Shown here: positions 46,854 to 54,609 of the stretch, piece after piece
Layout of the letters: each line of letters begins with the position of its first letter
Numbering within the stretch: position 1 is the stretch's first letter
Source of the DNA: an uncultured Trueperaceae bacterium
GTDB lineage: Bacteria; Deinococcota; Deinococci; Deinococcales; Trueperaceae
Assembly: GCA_937907415.1 (NCBI GenBank)
Contig: CALCHY010000048.1
Span: forward strand, 79,339-143,338
DNA: 64,000 bases
Direction of reading: 5' to 3'
Program-made: the position numbers and the translations under genes
Notes under the pieces: generated by a model
The model's input: only the letters and a program-made list of their open reading frames with translations
The model's database searches: none
Told to the model about the DNA's origin: nothing

Positions 46854-49397
46854 TTAGTGCACGAATGCATCTTGTTGAGAGGTGATTTGGTTCAGGAAGG
46901 ATGCTGGGAAGATCGTTCCGGTGCTGCTGCTGGGTTGGCCTCTGTAGATCCAGTGGTGGCTGGTGGAGGCGTAGATGTTCTGCCCGTCAGGTGAGACTGC
47001 GATGCTGTCGATGTAGGGAGTGAAAAGGTCTTGACTGGCAATGGCCCAGCTTGAACCCTTGTCTGTACTTTTGTAGACGCCGCCGATGGTTGCTAAGTAG
47101 ACGACGTCGTCGTCGGATGGGTCTACGACCACGTCACGGATGGCGTGTGTCTTGAGGCCGCTGGTTACCCACTCCCAGCTTTGGCCGGCGTCCAGAGAAC
47201 GGTAGACGGCGCTGCCGTTCGTGGCGGCGAAGATCGTGCCGCCATCAGAGGTGATCGCCAACGAGTTAATGTTCGCTCGTCCGAACTCAGCCTTCGGGTC
47301 CGCGTATGACCAGCTCTGTCCTCCGTCGACGCTTTTCTGAACGTCTTGAGAGCTTACATAGAGCGTGTTGTGGTCGGTTGGATCGACGACCAGGTCGCTG
47401 AGGTACTCAGCGTGTTGGAGCCCGTAGCTGGCCCACTTCCATGTCGCGCCAGCGTCTTCGCTGCGGTAGACACCCGAATTTGTCAGGGCGTAAACGAGAT
47501 TAGCGTTAGTGTGGCTTGGGGCTAAGATTCTGACTGGGTCGAAGTAAGGAGTAGCGCCAGCAATCGTGCGCGTTGAGCCGTCGTCATTGCTAACCCAAAC
47601 CCGCCCCGCGGCGCTCCCGTAGTACCAGCGGTTTGGCTCAGAGGGTGATTGAGCCATTGGACTCGAAGCCCCACGTCCAGCCCAACTAGTCCCCAGATCA
47701 CCACTGATTAATCCAGTTGAGGCACGGACTTCCCCTTGCGTGACTGCGTGGGTAATCACTTTTGGTCCCTGAGTCGCGGTCATCCCCATCTCGCGCATTG
47801 TAGTTGACGTTGCGAAGAAATCATCGGACTTGAGTATTGTGGTTCCGTCACTTCCCAGGGCGTAGGTTTCCTGTCCGATCTGCAGTAGCTTCAAGTATGT
47901 AAAAGTCGGCAGTCCACGGACTTCGGTCCAAGTTGCACCAAAGTCGGCAGTGCGATAATAGATACCTGATGAACTATCTGAGGTCGCAATGGCCGTACCG
48001 TCATTGCCATCCCAAACCATGAACCTTGACCCGGATAGGCGGGCGGGAATTGCGGTTTGAGTCCACGACCTCCCACCATCGCGGCTGACTCTAATCCCTT
48101 GCTCAACTGTAGGAGAATTGCCCATCAAGTAGATTGTCTCTTCGCTTCCACCGAAGTAGATGTTAGCTGTATTCGCCGGCATTAATTGGGAGTCAGCGCT
48201 TTCAACTTGGTACCTAGCCTCCCAAGACTGCCCCCGACTATTTGAGGCGAAGAAAGCATGGAGATAGCGGAGCCGTGTAGGCGAATAGATACAGTCTTGC
48301 CTGCCAACTAGCCCCAATGTCCCCTCCCTCGAGACCCCTAAGCCTGCCCAAACCCATTCATTAGTGCATCTAGGATCGCCACGGTCCGGTCGGCCGGGAA
48401 GGGTAACTGATGTCCAGGTCACGCCCCAGTCTTCACTGATTCGAACGTCGGTTGTAGACACTTTGTCCACCCAATATCTGGTGTCTTGGTTGGACACGGT
48501 GAGTTCACCCAATGCGCCGGTTGTCGCCCACGACTCACCGGCATCGGTCGAATAAAGTCGACTACCCGATGTCACGAAGGACGGGTCGCTAGGGTGGAAG
48601 TCGAACGAGCCTATCCCGGAGCCGCTGTACTTTCGCTGCCACGTCCATCCGAAATCAACGGACACAGAAATGCTTGTCGAGCAACTGCGTAAGAGCCTAC
48701 CCTTATGACTCGGGTCTGCAATGAGGCTGCTTCGATATGGAGCGCAACCGCCCTCGGAATACACAGGACGCCATGTCGTTCCACCATCTTCCGAGTACAG
48801 CAGGTCGGGATTCTGAGCGGCTCCATAGCTGAAACTACTGGGAATCACGTAGAGGTCATCGCCTCTAACCGCAATCGAATTTGCCGTGACTGCCTGATAC
48901 GGTGGCAGCATCTCCCAGGTTATTCCTTTGGGCGCGGTGCTCGCGGGTGTGACGTTGATTGTGGTTGTTGCGGTTGTTGCTTCTGCTTGGGCTGTGATGG
49001 TTGCGTTGCCGATGGCTTTGGCGGTTGCTGTTCCGGTGGTGTTGAGTTGGAGGATGGCAGGGTTGTCGCTTGTGATGGTGATGTTGATGTCTGGGAGTTC
49101 GTCGCCGTCTTCGTCGTAGGCGTGGGCGGTGATGGTGAGGGTGGCGCCTTGTGGGACGGTGCCGCTTCGGGGACTGAGTCGGATGGAGTGGAGTGGTCCT
49201 GGTATGCCGTCGCCTGGGCCTCCGGGATCACCCGGTCCTCCTGGGTTGCCGGGATCACCGGGGCCTCCTGGATTATTGGGGTCTCCGGGGTTACTGGGGT
49301 CCCCCGGACCAGGTGGCGGTGTAGTACCGCCGGTGTCGCACGCTGCGAAGAGCAGCACGGCGGTCAGGCTGAGGATCAAGAGCGCGAGTCGTCGCAT
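46854..49397 (-). CDS. Lipoprotein with collagen-like stalk, Ig-like domain and beta-propeller
   Basis: 847 aa from ATG at 49397. Lipobox LLFAAC, then about 36 residues of Gly-X-Y-like Pro/Gly repeats (DPNNPGGPGDPGNPGGPGDP), a bacterial Ig-like (BID_2) domain (about 75-150), and about 650 residues of BNR/sortilin-type propeller repeats with the box SxDxGxTW (YSEDGGTTWRPV, STDAGESW, SLDAGQSWEW, SEDAGATWKW). Anchored outside the cell; propellers of this type bind glycans or proteins. No catalytic motif seen. Lower GC than the backbone. Confidence 0.78.
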   Translation of the reverse strand: MRRLALLILSLTAVLLFAACDTGGTTPPPGPGDPSNPGDPNNPGGPGDPGNPGGPGDPGGPGDGIPGPLHSIRLSPRSGTVPQGATLTITAHAYDEDGDELPDINITITSDNPAILQLNTTGTATAKAIGNATITAQAEATTATTTINVTPASTAPKGITWEMLPPYQAVTANSIAVRGDDLYVIPSSFSYGAAQNPDLLYSEDGGTTWRPVYSEGGCAPYRSSLIADPSHKGRLLRSCSTSISVSVDFGWTWQRKYSGSGIGSFDFHPSDPSFVTSGSRLYSTDAGESWATTGALGELTVSNQDTRYWVDKVSTTDVRISEDWGVTWTSVTLPGRPDRGDPRCTNEWVWAGLGVSREGTLGLVGRQDCIYSPTRLRYLHAFFASNSRGQSWEARYQVESADSQLMPANTANIYFGGSEETIYLMGNSPTVEQGIRVSRDGGRSWTQTAIPARLSGSRFMVWDGNDGTAIATSDSSSGIYYRTADFGATWTEVRGLPTFTYLKLLQIGQETYALGSDGTTILKSDDFFATSTTMREMGMTATQGPKVITHAVTQGEVRASTGLISGDLGTSWAGRGASSPMAQSPSEPNRWYYGSAAGRVWVSNDDGSTRTIAGATPYFDPVRILAPSHTNANLVYALTNSGVYRSEDAGATWKWASYGLQHAEYLSDLVVDPTDHNTLYVSSQDVQKSVDGGQSWSYADPKAEFGRANINSLAITSDGGTIFAATNGSAVYRSLDAGQSWEWVTSGLKTHAIRDVVVDPSDDDVVYLATIGGVYKSTDKGSSWAIASQDLFTPYIDSIAVSPDGQNIYASTSHHWIYRGQPSSSTGTIFPASFLNQITSQQDAFVH

Positions 49398-49488
49398 AAA
49401 CCCCCCAAATCTTGGTTGCCACAATATACCCAGGTCCTGGTGAGCTTCTGCACGCAATTCGCTCACGTGAGCCCACTCCCGCTGGGGT

Positions 49489-49522
49489 AGCCCGGCGCCT
49501 GCTAGGCAGGCCGAGCCGGGCT
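49489..49522. terminator. Hairpin upstream of lipoprotein operon
   Basis: AGCCCGGC (49489-49496) pairs with GCCGGGCT (49515-49522). Likely ends the long minus-strand operon that finishes at 49542. Confidence 0.6.
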
Positions 49523-49541
49523 CGCGTTCTGTAGGTGGGGC

Positions 49542-49745
49542 TCAGTTGACTTTCTGTGGGGTGAGTTCGTTCGCTTCGATGGCGCGGTGTTCGCCTGCGG
49601 CGCCGCTCATTGCGAGCGCTTCAAAGACGCTACCGGCATCGTAGTGCTCCTCGTACTGCCGCTCAGTTCTAGCTCGAGCTTCGGCATCAGTGGCTGCTTC
49701 GACCGTGATGGTGCAGTAGTGCGTGTAGGTGTCAGCGATGGTCAC
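49542..49745 (-). CDS. Small hypothetical protein
   Basis: 67 aa from GTG at 49745, overlapping the upstream stop (GTGA). TYTHYCTITVEAATDAEARA is followed by helix. Last gene of a run of overlapping small genes (49542-52020). No family recognised. Confidence 0.55.
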   Translation of the reverse strand: MTIADTYTHYCTITVEAATDAEARARTERQYEEHYDAGSVFEALAMSGAAGEHRAIEANELTPQKVN

Positions 49746-50332
49746 TGCGTACTTGCGGGGGCGGCTTGCCGGATGATGCACTTGGCGGCGTCGCGTGGGT
49801 CGTCGTCCATGTCGCGGGAGACCATGGCTTCCGGGTCGCTGATGCCGGCGATCTCGTCCGCTAGGTCTGCTCTTCCCTGCTCGCGGAGGCTTGAGCTGAC
49901 TTGGGTGCGCCACTGGTTGATGCTCGCGTAGCGCGTGAGGTATTGGCGGACTTCGTCGAGCGTGTCGAACGGTCCGAGGGCTTCGCCGTCGTCGTTGGTG
50001 GCGTACCAGCTCTTGTCCGGATCAGCGTCGTACATGAGGTGGGGGTTCTGGATGTTCCATTTCGCGTACCGGTAGGCGCCGACGTCTTCTTGCTCGAGTG
50101 TGATGAGTTGTGGTTCTTCGACCTCGAACCAGAAGGGTCCGCTCCAGTTGCGGATCCACTCGGGGAGTTGCGGGAGGCCCCTGTACGGCTCGAGTTCGTA
50201 CTTGAGTTGGTCGCTGTCGTACTGCTCGAGGTGGTCGGCGCTGACGTGGAAGACGGTATCGCCTTGGGGGTCTACGTCGATGGCATTGTCGTTGAGCCAG
50301 GCTTGGGGGTGGAAGGTGACTTTGTGTCTCAC
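49742..50332 (-). CDS. Hypothetical protein
   Basis: 196 aa, ATG overlaps upstream stop by 4 bp. Aromatic-rich, acidic (LPEWIRNWSGPFWFEVEEPQ; WNIQNPHLMYDADPDKSWYA). No membrane segments. Family unknown; translational coupling to 53- and 67-aa genes suggests a complex or one regulated set. Confidence 0.6.
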   Translation of the reverse strand: MRHKVTFHPQAWLNDNAIDVDPQGDTVFHVSADHLEQYDSDQLKYELEPYRGLPQLPEWIRNWSGPFWFEVEEPQLITLEQEDVGAYRYAKWNIQNPHLMYDADPDKSWYATNDDGEALGPFDTLDEVRQYLTRYASINQWRTQVSSSLREQGRADLADEIAGISDPEAMVSRDMDDDPRDAAKCIIRQAAPASTQ

Positions 50333-50490
50333 GCGGCTTCCTGTTCGTTGGAGGGTTCGACGTCGTACTCTTCCCCGCTGCCTTCCCAGGCGTCGGGGCG
50401 GGCTGCGGCGATCTCGACGGCTTCCTCTTCGTTCTCGGCTTCGACGAGTTGTGATTCGTTGATGTAACGCCGCACTAGGTACGGGGGCAT
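50329..50490 (-). CDS. Small acidic protein
   Basis: 53 aa (MPPYLVRRYINESQLVEAEN...). Start ATG shares a base with the previous stop (TGATG), end overlaps the next start. YLVRRYINESQLVEAENEEE resembles the short beta-alpha unit seen in other small proteins of this operon, such as the N-terminus at 46675. No family. Confidence 0.55.
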   Translation of the reverse strand: MPPYLVRRYINESQLVEAENEEEAVEIAAARPDAWEGSGEEYDVEPSNEQEAA

Positions 50491-50951
50491 CAAGCGTTCT
50501 CCTCGGGGCCTAGGTCTTCGGTCCAGTCGGTTTCGATGGTGTGGTCGCCGGGCTCTTGCACGTTCCACTGAAGCACCACCAGGCCTTCGGGGAGACCCTC
50601 TTCGACGAGGCCGTTGCCATGCTTGTTGAGGTGTTCGTTGAGGAGTTCTTCGGGGTTGGCGCCGGTGGGGATGTCGAGGATGGCGGTGCCGGCGCGGCGC
50701 GTGATGATGTCGAAGCTGACGCGCACGCGCCTGGTGGCGGGCAGGTCGCCGTCGCGCCACGTGAAGGTGACGATGAAGTGGCTGTCTTCAGTGGTGACGC
50801 GCGTGTCGACTTCGAGGTCGTCGAAGGCGGGTCCGTACTTGTCGCGGGCCGCGGTCTCGGCGCGGTCGATGAGCGCCCAACGGAGGCTCTCCCTGTGGAG
50901 CTCCCAACTCATCGCTTCGTCGACGCTCACGCGGTACTGGAACTCAGGCAT
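50490..50951 (-). CDS. Hypothetical protein
   Basis: 153 aa starting MPEFQYRVSVDEAMSWELHR; beta-rich centre (VDTRVTTEDSHFIVTFTWRD). ATG overlaps the end of the 166-aa gene by 8 bp. Member of the overlapping operon; no family recognised. Confidence 0.6.
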   Translation of the reverse strand: MPEFQYRVSVDEAMSWELHRESLRWALIDRAETAARDKYGPAFDDLEVDTRVTTEDSHFIVTFTWRDGDLPATRRVRVSFDIITRRAGTAILDIPTGANPEELLNEHLNKHGNGLVEEGLPEGLVVLQWNVQEPGDHTIETDWTEDLGPEENA

Positions 50952-51444
50952 GCCCGAGTTCCTCGTCGAGGTCGGGGTTTAGGTGGTCGGTGTAGGCGAA
51001 GCCGTAGCTGGCTATGGGTGCTAGGGGTGCGCCCTCGGGGCCGTCGACGCCGGGGATGTCCATGTCGTTCATCATCCAGACGTCGATGACGGGGCCGTCG
51101 CCGGCGTCGTTGATGCGGATGTCGAAGCCGCGGCCGGGCCGCTTGGGGTCCTCGATGCCGATCCAGACGGCGCGCTCGCCCGTGAGGTCGTAGATGTCGA
51201 CCTCCTCGAGTTTGCGTTCGAGGGTGCTCGTACCGGCTTGCGGGCCGGGCGCTTCGTTCGCGACGGCCGTGATGATCTTGGCGCACTCAAAGAGCTCGTG
51301 CATCTGCTCGAGCTCGAGGCCGGTGTCTTGAGTGAGTTTCTCGAGTTGGTAGGTGTTGAGTTCGCCTTCGATGGCGGCAAGGAGGCGCGCGAAGCTGGTC
51401 AGGGTGTCGATTGGCTTGGCGGGGGCGGACTTCCGATCAGGCAT
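50944..51444 (-). CDS. Hypothetical protein, paralogue A of a tandem pair
   Basis: 166 aa. N-terminal helical half, then a conserved block PQAGTSTLERKLEEVDIYDL, WIGIEDPKRPGRGFDIRIND. The same block occurs in the next gene upstream (51437), so the two arose by tandem duplication. 8-bp overlaps on both sides. Function unknown. Confidence 0.6.
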   Translation of the reverse strand: MPDRKSAPAKPIDTLTSFARLLAAIEGELNTYQLEKLTQDTGLELEQMHELFECAKIITAVANEAPGPQAGTSTLERKLEEVDIYDLTGERAVWIGIEDPKRPGRGFDIRINDAGDGPVIDVWMMNDMDIPGVDGPEGAPLAPIASYGFAYTDHLNPDLDEELGHA

Positions 51445-51892
51445 TGGCTTGCTCCTTAAGAAGGTCGTCTAGTACGTCGAACGCCCAGTCGATGCGGTCG
51501 AGGGGCTCGGGTTCGCGGTCGGGGTCTTGGGGTATCTCGTTGGGGCCGTAGGGCCAGGTTTCGATGCCGGGCCCGTCGTGGTCAGCGTGGATGCTGACGC
51601 CGTACCCGTACCCGGGCCGCTGCGGGTCCTCCACCTGGATGTAGGCGGACGATTCGGGCCGGATGCGGAACATGTTGGGATCCTGCAGGTCGCGCTCGAG
51701 GGTGCTCGTGCCGGCTTGCTGGTTGGCGACTATGGCTTGGGCTGCCCACATGGCGGCCGTCACGTCCGCTTCGCGGAGGCCAGTGTGAATAGCGAGCGAC
51801 TTCGTGGCGGCGGCCGTGGGGCGCGGCGTGTTGGCGAGCACCATGCGCGCGAGCACGAAGAGAAGGTCGACGGCGGGAGGATGGCGGCTCAT
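51437..51892 (-). CDS. Hypothetical protein, paralogue B of a tandem pair
   Basis: 151 aa from ATG at 51892; an earlier ATG at 51940 would overlap the small upstream gene. Block QQAGTSTLERDLQDPNMFRI, YIQVEDPQRPGYGYGVSIHA matches paralogue A. Helical N-terminus (LLFVLARMVLANTPRPTAAA). Function unknown. Confidence 0.6.
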   Translation of the reverse strand: MSRHPPAVDLLFVLARMVLANTPRPTAAATKSLAIHTGLREADVTAAMWAAQAIVANQQAGTSTLERDLQDPNMFRIRPESSAYIQVEDPQRPGYGYGVSIHADHDGPGIETWPYGPNEIPQDPDREPEPLDRIDWAFDVLDDLLKEQANA

Positions 51893-52020
51893 GGGATCCT
51901 CCTCCAAGTATTGCCTTGCCAAGTCATGCCTTTGGTGCATGGGTAGGTGAGGTTGCCGCGGGTCTTGCCGTCGCGGCTAATGACGGGGGTACCGGCGGTG
52001 TAGGGAGTGGCAGTGTGCAT
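51889..52020 (-). CDS. Very small hypothetical protein, first gene of operon
   Basis: 43 aa from ATG at 52020 after AAGGAGAGAC; overlaps the next start by 4 bp. Sequence MHTATPYTAGTPVISRDGKT ends TWQGNTWRRIP, a compact SH3-like beta pattern. Upstream lies leader hairpin copy 6 (173 nt away). Confidence 0.5.
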   Translation of the reverse strand: MHTATPYTAGTPVISRDGKTRGNLTYPCTKGMTWQGNTWRRIP

Positions 52021-52192
52021 GTCTCTCCTTTGCTTCTTGGGTGTAAGGGGCACGAAGAAGCCGCCGCTCAAGCAGAGCGGCGGCCTGGGTTTCCGTAGCG
52101 CGGGTTCCGCTATGGAATTGGCTAACTTGAGCTGGGGGCGGGTCCGGGCGCAGGGAGTGGCGTACTCCCTAAGCTCTGCTCATCTAGCTTCA

Positions 52193-52212
52193 TGCGCCTC
52201 GCGCTTTCTTCC
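52193..52212 (-). promoter_or_regulatory. Leader hairpin motif, copy 6
   Basis: Minus-strand GGAAGAAAGCGCGAGGCGCA. 173 nt before the 43-aa gene, the largest distance among the copies. Confidence 0.45.
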
Positions 52213-52245
52213 TAGGGGAGGTGGCGATAGAGCCTGCGATCTAGA

Positions 52246-52803
52246 TCAGTTGGCATGTAGGTCGCCTTGTTGCCCGGTGGCTTGATTGGCGACTGCAATA
52301 AGCGTCCACATGTCAGTGCGCCTCACTAGCGTACGTGTCTTAGAGTGCTCCCCCTGGTTGCTGGTTTGGCGCGCATACCTTCCTGTGTGCTTCGGACCGA
52401 ACCACCGATCACCGTTGACAACCAGATCCATCATGTCTGGTTCCATGCCAAACGGCCCGAAGACGAACACGAGCGGGTCACCGCTCTTCGCGTCTAAGAA
52501 GACTGGTTCTGCACCGTTCGTGAACTGGATTAACTCCTCACGCCCGTCAGGTCGGTAAACGCGCATGTTGTATTCGCGTACTGGGAAGTTCTTGTCTCCC
52601 CCCTTGCGGCTGCGCGCGTGGCGCACCTGTCTGATCCATACCTCGTAGGGGATCCTGCAGTGCGGGCAGATGACGACTTGTTCATCCCCAGTGGTGGCAT
52701 CTACGAGGACCTTCTTGCCACAACCTTGAAGGTCGTTCCTCTTGTGGCCCATGAAGATGCTTCGGCAGGTGAAGGTGACGGTACTAGGAATCTTGGTTGT
52801 CAT
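52246..52803 (-). CDS. Zinc-ribbon-like hypothetical protein
   Basis: 185 aa. An N-terminal metal-site candidate: Cys13 and Cys28 with CPHC (near 46-49) in VVICPHCRIPYEVWIRQVRH. The following REYNMRVYRPDGREELIQFT, AEPVFLDAKSGDPLVF region is a beta sandwich. Could bind nucleic acid or protein. ATG at 52803; likely monocistronic. Confidence 0.6.
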   Translation of the reverse strand: MTTKIPSTVTFTCRSIFMGHKRNDLQGCGKKVLVDATTGDEQVVICPHCRIPYEVWIRQVRHARSRKGGDKNFPVREYNMRVYRPDGREELIQFTNGAEPVFLDAKSGDPLVFVFGPFGMEPDMMDLVVNGDRWFGPKHTGRYARQTSNQGEHSKTRTLVRRTDMWTLIAVANQATGQQGDLHAN

Positions 52804-52852
52804 GGGTGGCGCCTTCCGGTTTGCGTTGCAGTAACTGTTACATGGGAGTGAG

Positions 52853-53083
52853 TTATGGAAGGCTGGGTCGTTGGGAGGGTCCGTGGACTGGCATGGAATC
52901 GGGAATCGGCTTCTGGCGCGAAGAGCGTGGGGGAGCCTTGGGGTAGGGGCGGTCGGGGCGCGCGTGCATGTCGCGCCGGTGGAGCAGGTACCGGTGGCGC
53001 GCGAAGCGGCCGACGAGCTTGTAGCCCATCTCGAGCATCTCGGTGATGGTGTAGGTCTTGGGGCCGCGTTTGCGGCTGACCAT
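52853..53083 (-). CDS. Small basic hypothetical protein
   Basis: 76 aa, very basic (MVSRKRGPKTYTITEMLEMG, LVGRFARHRYLLHRRD) with Pro/Ser tail. Weak ribosome site before ATG at 53083. Ends about 50 bp before the start of the zinc-ribbon gene. DNA or RNA binding by charge only. Confidence 0.45.
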   Translation of the reverse strand: MVSRKRGPKTYTITEMLEMGYKLVGRFARHRYLLHRRDMHARPDRPYPKAPPRSSRQKPIPDSMPVHGPSQRPSLP

Positions 53084-53110
53084 GATACTGTTGGCGTCCC
53101 GGAACAGGGG

Positions 53111-53539
53111 CTAGGTCATGCCCAGATACCTGTAGTTGGCGGCTTGATACACGGCTCCGACGTGGGCTCTGGCGGTGTCCGCCCAGGTCGCGATGTTCTC
53201 GTACTTCTGGGGTAGGCGACGGGCTGCTTTGCTGATTAGGTAGCTTGCGGCGTTTTTGGGGGCAGCCGTGGCGATGGCGAGGCGACTGAGGCCTAGGACG
53301 GTGTCGGGGCGCTTGGGGTCAATGCTCTTTGCCGGGTGGCGGTATGTAGAGGATGGCGCCGAGGGGCTCGCTGCCCGCCTCTGTTTTTCATTCTCTCGCC
53401 GGTATTTTGTGTGCGGGGATCCTGCTTGTGTCTTACTGGACGGGGTGAGGCGCTCGCGCTTGCCGGGGTAACGCGAGCCTCCTGTTCTTGTCTTAGCTCT
53501 GCGGTCGATTCCTGAAAAGTTCGGCCATGCGTCGGTCAC
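53111..53539 (-). CDS. Basic hypothetical protein, start uncertain
   Basis: About 142 aa from a GTG at 53539 lying inside the preceding gene. The C-terminal 65 residues are clean (LGLSRLAIATAAPKNAASYL, YENIATWADTARAHVGAVYQ); the first half is low-complexity and basic. A ribosome site (ACAGGAGG, near 53485) exists without a proper start codon after it, so the annotated beginning may be wrong or frameshifted. Confidence 0.35.
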   Translation of the reverse strand: MTDAWPNFSGIDRRAKTRTGGSRYPGKRERLTPSSKTQAGSPHTKYRRENEKQRRAASPSAPSSTYRHPAKSIDPKRPDTVLGLSRLAIATAAPKNAASYLISKAARRLPQKYENIATWADTARAHVGAVYQAANYRYLGMT

Positions 53540-54131
53540 GCTCCAACATCCGTTCGACCTCGGCCTTGGTAATGCCGCGGAGGAGGGCGGGGTTGGCGCG
53601 GTAGGCGTCACCTATGGGAACGTGATGAAGGACGTTGCCGCGGACTTCGTAGTTGGCGTAGTTGTCGGCTACGGGGAAGCTGATGATCTGCTTGTCTTGG
53701 CGGTACTGCTGGTACCACTTAAGTTGAGCGTCGATGTCGGGTCCGAAGGTGGGTACTTGAACGGGGGCGCCTTCGCGCATGCGCTGGCTGGAGGCGGGCG
53801 GCCCAGCGGGGGTAGTGCCGGAGCCTGCCTCGACGAGGGTGATGTTCGCGAGCGGGACGGTGACTTCCTTGTCCGCGAACCGCCCGGCATTGGCGGGGTC
53901 ATTGAATGTCACGACCGCGCGCGTGCGGTTCACCTGGACGATGGTGGCGGCCTGGCCGTTGATGTAGGCGGGCTTGAGGCCCCTCACGGTCACGACGGCG
54001 CCGGGCCGGAGGGCGCGGCCGGCCTTGAGGGCGACGGCCTCTTGTCGCGCGCGCACGTCAGCTGCGAGTTGGGAGAGGTGGGTATCGAGTTCGCCGTGCT
54101 GTACGGCCTGTCGAACATGGGTGTAGTCCAT
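53493..54131 (-). CDS. KOW/SH3-like domain protein
   Basis: 212 aa from ATG at 54131 (GTGGAAGGAAGCCCCC). Residues 45-105 (GAVVTVRGLKPAYINGQAAT, TRAVVTFNDPANAGRF) form a KOW/SH3-like barrel; then Pro-rich linker and a helical C-terminus with ITKAEVERMLERDRRMAELF. Possibly binds nucleic acids. Family not certain. Confidence 0.6.
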   Translation of the reverse strand: MDYTHVRQAVQHGELDTHLSQLAADVRARQEAVALKAGRALRPGAVVTVRGLKPAYINGQAATIVQVNRTRAVVTFNDPANAGRFADKEVTVPLANITLVEAGSGTTPAGPPASSQRMREGAPVQVPTFGPDIDAQLKWYQQYRQDKQIISFPVADNYANYEVRGNVLHHVPIGDAYRANPALLRGITKAEVERMLERDRRMAELFRNRPQS

Positions 54132-54221
54132 GGGGGCTTCCTTCCACGGGCCCACTTCCCCGTCACGCGGGGTTATTGCGTGTGGGCTGAAGGGTTTTCG
54201 GTTCGTAGAGTGTTGGTTCGG

Positions 54222-54497
54222 TTAGTCGCTGATGCGCGCGACCCACCAGGTGTCTTGCTCGCGGAAGATCTCGGCTTGGGTGCCGCCGTCGAGTTCGAGG
54301 AGGTAGTAGTCGCGGTGGATGGGTTGTCTTTCCCACCAGTGGCCGTCGTACTGCCACGAGTCAATGACGGTGATGACTTGGCGCCTGCGTGGGCTGGTGC
54401 GCGCGCGTCCTGTGTCGCCTGGGGTTGGCCAGAGGATGGTTTTTGGGTTGCCGTTAGGCGCGAGCGTGACTGTGGTTGTTGCCATGATTGAGCGCAT
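54222..54497 (-). CDS. DUF6504-like protein
   Basis: 91 aa from ATG at 54497 (GAGGCCACATG context). VITVIDSWQYDGHWWERQPI, RDYYLLELDGGTQAEIFREQ, WWVARI follows the DUF6504 pattern (VxxxxDxWxxxGxWW...YYxL). Function unknown, often found near DNA polymerase IV-type or DinB-associated genes elsewhere, but no polymerase is in this window. Preceded by a perfect palindrome. Confidence 0.6.
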   Translation of the reverse strand: MRSIMATTTVTLAPNGNPKTILWPTPGDTGRARTSPRRRQVITVIDSWQYDGHWWERQPIHRDYYLLELDGGTQAEIFREQDTWWVARISD

Positions 54498-54538
54498 GTG
54501 GCCTCGTTCCGTGCAGGTCGGTTGCCAGCCGGCCGCTT

Positions 54539-54561
54539 TTACCCTTAGATTCTAAGGGTAA
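54539..54561. promoter_or_regulatory. Perfect 23-bp palindrome upstream of DUF6504-like gene
   Basis: TTACCCTTAGA, central T, TCTAAGGGTAA: arms of 11 bp, at 54539-54561, 42 bp before the DUF6504 start. Perfect symmetry without loop suggests an operator for a dimeric repressor rather than a terminator. Confidence 0.6.
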
Positions 54562-54609
54562 CACTAGAGTGAGTTGGGCGTGGGAGGAATGGGGTGCGTT
54601 GGCGTTGGG

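Noticed and set aside
49160..49310. Repetitive stretch that could suggest a CRISPR array
   Set aside because: It is the Gly-X-Y collagen-like coding repeat with 9-bp units, no spacers and no cas genes.
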